11,943 nucleotides of DNA, taken from positions 1 through 11,943 of the forward strand of contig JADGPO010000189.1 of the NCBI GenBank assembly GCA_017882405.1. Reading direction: 5' to 3'. The notes beneath the pieces are model-generated. The model was not told where the DNA came from. It did no database searches and worked only from the letters and a program-made list of their open reading frames with translations. A program made the position numbers and the translations under genes. Source of the stretch: Solirubrobacteraceae bacterium (GTDB lineage: Bacteria; Actinomycetota; Thermoleophilia; Solirubrobacterales; Solirubrobacteraceae). This document shows positions 1 through 7,442 of the stretch, in pieces (position 1 is the stretch's first letter; each line of letters opens with the position of its first letter).

Positions 1-1644
1 ACCGAGGAGGCACAACATGCAGTCGTGTCGGAGCTGCGCGAGCAGGGGCTGATCGACCGGACCGAGGACTACGTGCACACAGTTCCTTACTCGCATCGCT
101 CCGGGCAGCGGATCGAGCCCCTGGTTTCGCTGCAGTGGTTCATGGCCATGGACGAGCTGGCCAAGCCCGCGATCGAGGCCGTCAGCTCGGGCCGGGTCAG
201 CTTCCACCCCGACAACTACACGAAGGTGTACCTGGATTGGATGCGCAACATCCGCCCATGGTGCATCAGCCGCCAGCTGTGGTGGGGCCACCGCCTCCCC
301 GTCTGGTACCGCGATCTGGAGACCTACGTCGGCACCGAGCCCCCGCGGGGCGAGGGCTGGAAGCGCGATCCCGACGTGCTGGACACGTGGTTCTCCAGCG
401 CCCTGTGGCCGTTCGCGACGCTCGGCTGGCCGCAGCAGACGCCGGAGCTGCGCGCCTTCTATCCCACCGACGCGCTGTCCACGGCTCGCGACATCATTTT
501 CCTGTGGGTGGCGCGCATGATCATGATGGGCCTCGAGTTCACGGGGAAGATCCCGTTCTCCGACGTGTACGTGCACTCGATCATCCAGGCCCCGGACGGC
601 CGGCGGATGTCCAAGTCGCTGGGTACCGGGATCGATCCGATCGACCTGATCGAGGGCGGACCGCGTCCGCCGGTGTTCGCCCAGGGCGACCAGCCCGCCG
701 GCGAGTTCCCCGCCTACGGCGCGGACGCCGTGCGCTGGGGGCTGATGGCCATGTCCTCGGGCCAGGACGTGCGCTTCTCCGAGGAAAAGGTCGCGCAGGG
801 ACAGCAGCTGACCAACAAGCTCTGGAACGCCTCCCGCCTGATCCTCCTGGGGGTGGGGGAGCAGGCCCGTACGGCGGCCACGCCCAACGCGGTCGAGGAT
901 CGGTGGATGCTCTCGCGGCTGGCCCGCGCCCAGGCCGAGGTGTCGCAGCGGATCGAGCAGTTCGACTTCTCCCATGCGGCGCTGGCGCTCTACGGGTTCG
1001 TCTACGGCGAGCTGTGCGACTGGTACCTGGAGCTGGTCAAGCCGCGACTGCGTGCCGGCGAACCCGAGCTGGCCGGCACGCTGCTGCACGTCCTGACCGA
1101 GACGATCACCCTGGCGCACCCGCTGATCCCGTTCGAGACCGAGGAGATCTACTCCCACATCCCGGGCGCCGAGGGGCTGCTGGCCGCCCGCGTCTCGCAG
1201 CCGCCCGCCCCCGACGTGATCGACACCGAGGCCGAGCAGGCCGTCGAGCGGGCGATCACCGCGGTGCAGGCACTGCGCCGCTGGCGCGCCCTGGAGAAGG
1301 TGGAAGCCGGGGCGATGTTGCCGGTCCGGCTGGTCGCGGACGGCTACGACGAGACGTCCGAGCACTTGGCGCGGCTGGCGCGGGTCACGCTGGACGGGTC
1401 GTCCGACGCTGTGGCGACCGTGCCGGTCCCGGGCGGCGCGGTGGAGATCCTCGCCAGCCCCGACGTCGATCCCGGCGCGTCCGCGCGCCGGATCGAGGCC
1501 GAGCGCGACAAGCTGCGCTCCGAGATCGAGCGCGCCGAGAAGAAATTGTCCAACCAGGGGTTCGTGGCCAAGGCGCCCCCCGAGGTGGTGGCCGCCGAGC
1601 GCGACAAGCTCGAGCGCCTGCGCGGGGAGCTGGAGGCGCTGTGA
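1..1644 (+). CDS. valS: Valyl-tRNA synthetase, C-terminal part (5' end outside window)
   Basis: Class I aminoacyl-tRNA synthetase that charges tRNA-Val in the cytoplasm. The frame is open from base 1, so this is a 5'-truncated gene; 547 codons are present, against roughly 850-900 residues for the family. The HIGH motif and most of the editing domain lie outside the window. Seen here: the catalytic-domain signature WCISRQLWWGHR, then DVLDTWFSSALWPF, then IIFLWVARMIMMG. The KMSKS loop has the form RMSKS at 604-618, so its first lysine is arginine. After it comes a stretch of about 20 residues rich in Gly and Pro (655-714), then YGADAVRWGL and the anticodon-binding helices with NKLWNASR. The C-terminus (about 1470-1641) is a charged coiled coil, as expected for the ValS tRNA-binding arm, containing the family motif LSNQGFVAKAP. 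It stops with TGA just before folC. The identification is firm. Confidence 0.97.
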   Translation, partial: TEEAQHAVVSELREQGLIDRTEDYVHTVPYSHRSGQRIEPLVSLQWFMAMDELAKPAIEAVSSGRVSFHPDNYTKVYLDWMRNIRPWCISRQLWWGHRLPVWYRDLETYVGTEPPRGEGWKRDPDVLDTWFSSALWPFATLGWPQQTPELRAFYPTDALSTARDIIFLWVARMIMMGLEFTGKIPFSDVYVHSIIQAPDGRRMSKSLGTGIDPIDLIEGGPRPPVFAQGDQPAGEFPAYGADAVRWGLMAMSSGQDVRFSEEKVAQGQQLTNKLWNASRLILLGVGEQARTAATPNAVEDRWMLSRLARAQAEVSQRIEQFDFSHAALALYGFVYGELCDWYLELVKPRLRAGEPELAGTLLHVLTETITLAHPLIPFETEEIYSHIPGAEGLLAARVSQPPAPDVIDTEAEQAVERAITAVQALRRWRALEKVEAGAMLPVRLVADGYDETSEHLARLARVTLDGSSDAVATVPVPGGAVEILASPDVDPGASARRIEAERDKLRSEIERAEKKLSNQGFVAKAPPEVVAAERDKLERLRGELEAL

Positions 1645-1682
1645 CCGGACCGGAGGTGCAGGCGCCGTGACCGGACCGGAGG
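1627..1682 (+). repeat. Imperfect 26-bp tandem duplication across the valS/folC junction
   Basis: Bases 1627-1656 and 1653-1682 match at 27 of 30 positions with an offset of 26 bp, and the core GTGACCGGACCGGAGG is identical in both. The first copy contains the valS stop as GTGA (1641-1644), where a folC start would overlap the stop. The second copy contains the folC start (1667). The offset is not a multiple of 3, so GTG at 1641 is out of the folC frame. The GGAGG of the first copy (1652-1656) sits 10 nt before the second-copy GTG and looks like the folC ribosome binding site. The inference is that a duplication turned a 4-bp overlap into a 22-bp gap and supplied a new Shine-Dalgarno sequence. 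Confidence 0.75.
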
Positions 1683-2908
1683 CCGAGCGCTACCTGCTCT
1701 CGCTGGAGCTGTTCGGGATGCGGTTCGGCCTGGACCGCATGCGCAGGCTGATGACGGCGCTCGGTCATCCCGAGCGCCGGTTTGACTCCATCCACGTCGT
1801 CGGCACCAACGGCAAGTCCTCGACGGTGCGGATGATCGCCGCGATTCTCGCCCACCACGGGCTCCCCACCGGCGCCTACCTCTCGCCGCACCTGGTCTCG
1901 TTCGGCGAGCGCATCCGGATCGACGACCGGGATCTGGAGCCGGACGCCTTCGGCGCCGCGGTGACCCGGGCGGCGCGCGCCGCGGCGCTGGTCGATCGCT
2001 CCTTGGACGACGACGACCGCGTCACGCAGTTCGAGGCGCTGACCGCGGCGGCCTACTCCGAGCTGGCGCAGCGCGGCGTGGAGGTGGCGGTGATCGAGGC
2101 CGGCCTGGGCGGGCGCTACGACGCCACCAACGTGGTCCCGTCCAAGGTGCAGGTGCTGACGAGCGTCGGGCTGGAGCACACCCGGTGGCTGGGGCCGACG
2201 CTGACCGACATCGCCACTGAGAAGCTCGACGTCGTGGCGCCCGGCGAGACGCTCGTGCTGGGTCCCGGTCTCGAGCCCGAGGTGATGGCGGTGGCCGAGC
2301 GTGTGGCGGTGCAGCGCGAGGCGCGGATCGTCGTCGCCGGGACCGATCCCGGCGTGCCGGTGGGCGCACCGGGCGCCTACCAGCGCCGCAACTTCGCGCT
2401 GGCGCGGACCGCCGCCGAGGCGTTCCTCGGCTCCCTGTCGCACGAGGCGCTGACCGCGGCCGCGGCCGACGTTCGCGTGCCCGGGCGCCTGCAGCAGATC
2501 GGCTCACAGCCGCTGACGCTGCTCGACGGCGCCCACAACGCCGACGGCATGCGGGCGCTGGCCGAGTCCCTGCCCGAGCTGACCGCCGGGCGCCATCCCG
2601 TGATCGCCACGCTGTCGATCCTCGATGACAAGGACGCCGCCGGAATGCTGGCCGTGCTGATGCCGGCCTGCGATGCGCTGATCCTCACCAGCAGTCAGAA
2701 TCCCCGTGCTTTGCCTCCGCCCACACTTCAGTCATTGGCGCGCCAGCTGCACGGCCCACCGGGGGAGGTCATCCGCGATCCCTTTCGCGCACTGGCGCGC
2801 GCCCGCGAGCTGGCCGGCTCTGAGGGCGTCGTGATCGCCACGGGGTCGATCTACCTGATCGCCGATCTGCTGGCCGACGGCCCCCGCGAACGCGCCTCGG
2901 TGCTGTGA
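1667..2908 (+). CDS. folC: Folylpolyglutamate synthase / dihydrofolate synthase family protein
   Basis: Mur-ligase-type enzyme that uses ATP to join glutamate to dihydropteroate or to folates in the cytoplasm. It has 413 residues, usual for FolC. Motifs in order: P-loop GTNGKSST (residues 46-53), SPHL (73-76), EAGLGGRYDATN (144-155), SVGLEHT (166-172), the EK pair at 185-186, YQRRNFALA (239-246 region), and the second-domain motif LDGAHNADG (286-294). After EK the sequence is LDVVAPG, where many FolC proteins have AGIIKPG. The start is GTG at 1667, chosen because GGAGG lies 10 nt upstream and the N-terminus then aligns with the family. The gene lies 22 bp after valS and overlaps the next small ORF by 4 bp, so all three are probably cotranscribed. 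Sequence alone does not show whether it has one or both activities. Confidence 0.95.
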   Translation: MTGPEAERYLLSLELFGMRFGLDRMRRLMTALGHPERRFDSIHVVGTNGKSSTVRMIAAILAHHGLPTGAYLSPHLVSFGERIRIDDRDLEPDAFGAAVTRAARAAALVDRSLDDDDRVTQFEALTAAAYSELAQRGVEVAVIEAGLGGRYDATNVVPSKVQVLTSVGLEHTRWLGPTLTDIATEKLDVVAPGETLVLGPGLEPEVMAVAERVAVQREARIVVAGTDPGVPVGAPGAYQRRNFALARTAAEAFLGSLSHEALTAAAADVRVPGRLQQIGSQPLTLLDGAHNADGMRALAESLPELTAGRHPVIATLSILDDKDAAGMLAVLMPACDALILTSSQNPRALPPPTLQSLARQLHGPPGEVIRDPFRALARARELAGSEGVVIATGSIYLIADLLADGPRERASVL

Positions 2909-3027
2909 ACGATCGCGACGACCAGCCCAGGTTTCTCACCATGATCGGGCTGGTGGCGCTGATCGTGGCCGTGGTGATCCTGGTGTTCTTCGGAATCGGC
3001 TACCTGTTCGGAAGGGCCTTTCTGTAA
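2905..3027 (+). CDS. 40-residue single-pass membrane protein of unknown function
   Basis: A GTG at 2905 overlaps the folC stop (GTGA, 2905-2908) and opens a frame of 40 codons ending in TAA at 3025-3027. The product begins MNDRDDQPRF. It then has one hydrophobic helix of about 25 residues (roughly 11-35) rich in Leu, Val and Ile, and ends FGRAFL. The helix finishes with GIGYLFG, a GxGxxxG pattern that can pack helices against each other. No clear Shine-Dalgarno sequence precedes it, so translation probably depends on ribosomes that finish folC. An in-frame ATG at 2941 lies inside the hydrophobic stretch and is less likely. The coherent hydrophobic helix with short charged ends, together with the stop/start overlap, argues that it is real. 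I do not recognise a family. In Streptomyces a larger membrane protein (DUF4233 type, from memory) occupies the slot after folC; this one is much smaller. Confidence 0.7.
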   Translation: MNDRDDQPRFLTMIGLVALIVAVVILVFFGIGYLFGRAFL

Positions 3028-3049
3028 AACGAGGATCTCGGCCCTCGAT

Positions 3050-3067
3050 GGCGTATTGATATACGCC
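3050..3067. repeat. Perfect 7-bp inverted repeat, possible operator or activator site
   Basis: GGCGTAT (3050-3056), a 4-nt centre TGAT, and ATACGCC (3061-3067) form a perfect inverted repeat in the spacer before the zinc-ribbon gene. No T-run follows, so it is not an intrinsic terminator. If transcription starts near 3100, its centre (3058.5) lies close to -41.5, a position typical of activators that contact RNA polymerase directly. That regulatory reading is inference. A weaker 5-bp repeat, CGAGG/CCTCG (3030-3034 and 3043-3047), lies just upstream. Confidence 0.4.
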
Positions 3068-3086
3068 GGATCGTCCTGGTGCCCAC

Positions 3087-3092
3087 TACACT
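3087..3092 (+). promoter_or_regulatory. Candidate -10 box TACACT before the zinc-ribbon gene
   Basis: TACACT at 3087-3092 resembles the actinobacterial -10 consensus TANNNT. No good TTGACA-like -35 element lies 16-19 bp upstream; the inverted repeat at 3050-3067 lies just upstream of that region. The same heptamer TACACTC occurs before mreB at 4733-4739. A start site 6-10 nt downstream would fall within 0-6 nt of the ATG at 3103, implying a leaderless or near-leaderless mRNA. That agrees with the lack of a Shine-Dalgarno sequence there. Confidence 0.35.
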
Positions 3093-3102
3093 CGCGACCT
3101 TA

Positions 3103-3636
3103 ATGCTGCCCTACGCAATCTTCGGGATCCACAACAGCGCCCTGAACCTCGCCGTCGAACTGGTGATCCTTTTCCTGGTGGTGATCTGGTTCGCGCTCGT
3201 CTTCTGGACGTACGCGGACGCCCACCGTCGGGTCGCCGATCCACTGCTGATCACGTGCGCCACCCTTGCCTCGCTGTTCCCGTTCGTGGGAACGATCGTC
3301 TACATGATCGTGCGTCCGCCGGAGTACCTGGACGACGTGCGCGAGCGCGAGCTCGAGATGCAGGCCGCCGAGGCGCGCCTGGCCGAGCTCGGCTACCACC
3401 TCTGTCCGCACTGCGACTACGAGGTGGAGCGGGACTACCTGCGCTGCCCCAACTGCATGCGCAAGCTCAAGGACCCGTGCCAGTCGTGCGGGCGTCCGCT
3501 GGATCCCACGTGGAAGGTGTGCCCCTTCTGCGAGGCCGAGATCGGCGTGCCCGCGCCCACCCCGCGGCGCCAGCGCAGGCGCGGAGCCAGCATCGAGCAG
3601 CCGCCGGCGGCCGAACAGCCGTCGACGACGACCTGA
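3103..3636 (+). CDS. Membrane-anchored double zinc-ribbon protein
   Basis: Start taken at ATG 3103 (177 residues). GTG at 3079 would add 8 residues but lies upstream of the candidate -10 box; neither has a Shine-Dalgarno sequence. Order of parts: two hydrophobic helices (about 15-38 and 49-69) separated by [11 protein letters not shown], a layout like PLDc_N-type membrane hairpins; then [17 protein letters not shown], which begins a charged helix; then two zinc ribbons, CPHC-x10-CPNC and CQSC-x10-CPFC, as in DZANK/double zinc ribbon domains; then a basic, proline-rich tail. The ribbons are most likely cytoplasmic, and the eight cysteines could bind two zinc ions. I know of no established function. 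It sits 26 bp before ndk, and its position next to folC and ndk resembles that of small membrane genes in other actinobacteria. A role in membrane-linked regulation or scaffolding is only a guess. Confidence 0.85.
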   Translation: MLPYAIFGIHNSALNLAVELVILFLVVIWFALVFWTYADAHRRVADPLLITCATLASLFPFVGTIVYMIVRPPEYLDDVRERELEMQAAEARLAELGYHLCPHCDYEVERDYLRCPNCMRKLKDPCQSCGRPLDPTWKVCPFCEAEIGVPAPTPRRQRRRGASIEQPPAAEQPSTTT

Positions 3637-4014
3637 CCCCCTGTAGAGAGGACCCCGCCGCCGTGGAGCGCACGCTCATTCTCGTAAAGCCGGACGCCTT
3701 TGCCCGCAACCTGACCGGCCAGATCATCGCTCGCTTCGAGCGCAAGGGACTCCGGCTGGTCGCCATGAAGCTGATGACGATGAGCCGCGAGCTGGCCGTC
3801 CAGCACTATGCCGAGCACGAGGGCAAGCCGTTCTTCGACGAGCTGGTGAGCTTCATCACCTCGGGACCGCTGGTGGCGATGGTCCTGGAGGGCGAATCGG
3901 CGATCGTCGCCGCCCGCCAGGTGATCGGCGCCACCAACCCGCTTGAGGCGACCACCGGCTCGATTCGCGGCGACTACGCGGTGACGGTCGGCCAGAACAT
4001 GGTGCACGGCTCCG

Positions 4015-5870
<1,856 letters not shown>

Positions 5871-5871
5871 T

Positions 5872-5890
5872 AGGTTTCAGTCAGAGACCT
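5872..5890 (+). repeat. Hairpin directly after the mreB stop
   Basis: AGGTTTC (5872-5878) and GAGACCT (5884-5890) pair as a 7-bp stem with one G-U pair and a 5-nt loop, AGTCA, starting one base after the mreB TAA. No T-run follows, so it is unlikely to terminate. It may protect the mreB 3' end or mark a processing point that lets mreB mRNA be more abundant than mreC mRNA; this is inference. Confidence 0.4.
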
Positions 5891-5925
5891 GAAGATTCCC
5901 CACCCGCCCCGGAGCACACCATCTT

Positions 5926-5930
5926 GAGGA
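5926..5930 (+). promoter_or_regulatory. Ribosome binding site of mreC
   Basis: GAGGA at 5926-5930 lies 10 nt before GTG 5941 and fixes this GTG as the mreC start. It is one of the few clear Shine-Dalgarno sequences in the cell-wall cluster. It marks mreC as a fresh initiation point, after which mreD, mrdA and rodA rely on overlapping stops and starts. Confidence 0.65.
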
Positions 5931-5940
5931 CACGTATCTC

Positions 5941-6831
5941 GTGCACGACAAACAGGTTCGAAGACGACGCGCAGTGCTCGGACTGCTCGTCGTCGTCTCG
6001 CTGATCCTGCTCACCGCGTACTTCGGCGAATCTCCCAGTAGTCCTCTGCACAGCGTGCAGCGCGGGATCGTCGCCGTCCTCTCTCCGGTGCAGACCGGCG
6101 CCAGCAAGGCGCTCTCGCCCGTGCGCGATGTCGCCAACTGGGTGTCGGACACGCTGCGCGCCAAGTCCCAGCGCGACCAGCTCCAGAAGCGCGTCCAGCA
6201 GCTCAACCGGCTGGTCGCCGAGTACCACTCCGCGGCGATTCAGAACGCGCAGTTGACCAGGCAGGTCGGCCTGGACCAGAGCATCGGCCTTGACAGCTAC
6301 CACCCGCTGGGGGCCGACGTGATCGGGCGTGACCCCAGCCTCTGGTACCAGCAGGTGGAGGTCGACAAGGGCTCCGGTGACGGCGTGGAGCTCGACGATC
6401 CGGTGACCGGGGACGGGGCTCTCGTCGGCAAGGTCACCAGCGTCCAGGGCTCGAGCTCGATCGTCACCCTGATCACCGACCATTCCTATGCCGTCGCCGC
6501 CAAGGTGCTCAACGGCAAGGGCGACGACGGCGTGCTCGTGCCGGCGATCGGCAATCCCAACCAGCTGCTGCTCCAGAGCCTGCCGAACCATGCCTCGATC
6601 AGCCCCGGTGAGCAGGTGGTGACGGCGGGCTTCCAGAGCTCCACGGATCCCTCATTGCAGTCGCTGTATCCGCCGGGGATCCCGATCGGCACCGTGCTGG
6701 ACGCCAATCAGAACGAGCTGCTCAACAACGGCCAGGTGACGGTCTCACCGGCGGCCGACATCCGCCATTTCGACTCGGTCCAGATCCTGACCCGGCCCCA
6801 CGCCGGCACCGAGCGAGCCCAGGTCAAGTGA
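5941..6831 (+). CDS. mreC: Cell shape-determining protein MreC
   Basis: Bitopic membrane protein that links MreB filaments inside to PBP2 outside and activates the PBP2-RodA pair. It has 296 residues. A short cytoplasmic basic segment (KQVRRRR, 4-10) precedes one transmembrane helix (about 11-28). A juxtamembrane stretch and an amphipathic coiled coil follow (about 73-108, with RAKSQRDQLQKRVQQLNRL at its start). The extracytoplasmic double beta-barrel domain comes next, with VIGRDPSLWYQQVEVDKGS (127-145), GDGALVGKV (157-165) and YPPGIPIGTV (243-252), all typical of MreC. The start is GTG at 5941 with GAGGA 10 nt upstream. It overlaps mreD by 4 bp (GTGA). Confidence 0.95.
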   Translation: MHDKQVRRRRAVLGLLVVVSLILLTAYFGESPSSPLHSVQRGIVAVLSPVQTGASKALSPVRDVANWVSDTLRAKSQRDQLQKRVQQLNRLVAEYHSAAIQNAQLTRQVGLDQSIGLDSYHPLGADVIGRDPSLWYQQVEVDKGSGDGVELDDPVTGDGALVGKVTSVQGSSSIVTLITDHSYAVAAKVLNGKGDDGVLVPAIGNPNQLLLQSLPNHASISPGEQVVTAGFQSSTDPSLQSLYPPGIPIGTVLDANQNELLNNGQVTVSPAADIRHFDSVQILTRPHAGTERAQVK

Positions 6832-7442
6832 ACGCGCCCTCACCGCGCCTCATCCTGCGCCTGGCGCTCCTGGCGCTGTGCACGGTCGTCGTCCAGGAGA
6901 CCGCCGTCTCGCAGATCTCGATCTTCGGCATCAGCGCGGACTTGACGCCGCTGGTGGTGATGTCGGTTGGGCTCCTCACCGGGTCGCTGCCGGGAGCGGT
7001 GATGGGCTTCGCCACCGGCCTGCTGGTAGACACCGTGCTCGTGCAGACGCTCGGCGTGACCTCGCTGCTGTACATCGCGATCGGCTACTGGTCAGGTCGG
7101 CTGCGCGAGCTGCGTGACCCCGCCCATGGGCTGGTCCCGCTGGCCGCGGGAGCGGCGGCGACGGCGGTGGCCGGCCTCGGCATGACCCTGATCCAGTTCC
7201 TGCTCGGAGTCGAGTCGCCGGTCAGCTGGCTGCTCCTGCAGCAGATCTTCCTCACGGTTCTGGTCAACGCCCTGATCTCCCTGCCCGTGTACGCGCTGGT
7301 GCGACGGCTCATCACCCCGGCGCTGCCCGATGATCCGCGACGGCGCCGCCGGCGCGCCTACACGACAGGCGGCCTGAGCCCGCTGCAGAGCCCCTCTCAG
7401 CGCCTCGGGCCCATGAACCGACCTGCTCGGCCTTCACGATGA
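6828..7442 (+). CDS. mreD: Rod shape-determining membrane protein MreD
   Basis: Polytopic membrane component of the elongasome. It has 204 residues; MreD is usually 160-200. There are about five hydrophobic helices: roughly 10-28, 38-55, 60-90 (possibly two), 103-127 and 133-158. Family features are the first helix ending VVQETAVSQISIFG, the loop PLVVMSVGLLTGSLPGAVMGFATGLLVD (41-68; read as two pieces), and LLLQQIFLTVLVNALISLP (135-153). The C-terminal tail from about 168 is cytoplasmic in character, with six arginines at 171-176 and then Ser, Pro and Arg. The start is GTG at 6828, overlapping the mreC stop; a weak AGG lies 4 nt upstream, so coupling is likely. The stop overlaps the mrdA start (ATGA, 7439-7442). 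Sequence similarity within MreD is always low, so context adds weight. Confidence 0.92.
   Translation: MNAPSPRLILRLALLALCTVVVQETAVSQISIFGISADLTPLVVMSVGLLTGSLPGAVMGFATGLLVDTVLVQTLGVTSLLYIAIGYWSGRLRELRDPAHGLVPLAAGAAATAVAGLGMTLIQFLLGVESPVSWLLLQQIFLTVLVNALISLPVYALVRRLITPALPDDPRRRRRRAYTTGGLSPLQSPSQRLGPMNRPARPSR

Noticed and set aside
1385..2443. Minus-strand open frame of about 352 codons across valS and folC
   Set aside because: It crosses two real genes and their junction and has no recognisable domain; a codon-bias shadow.
3255..3662. Upstream extension of the ndk frame
   Set aside because: It is the shadow of the zinc-ribbon gene; Ndk proteins start at [11 protein letters not shown] and a Shine-Dalgarno sequence precedes GTG 3663.
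5872..5890. mreB hairpin as an intrinsic terminator
   Set aside because: No T-run follows the stem and mreC continues 50 bp later with its own ribosome binding site, so it is kept only as a possible mRNA structure.
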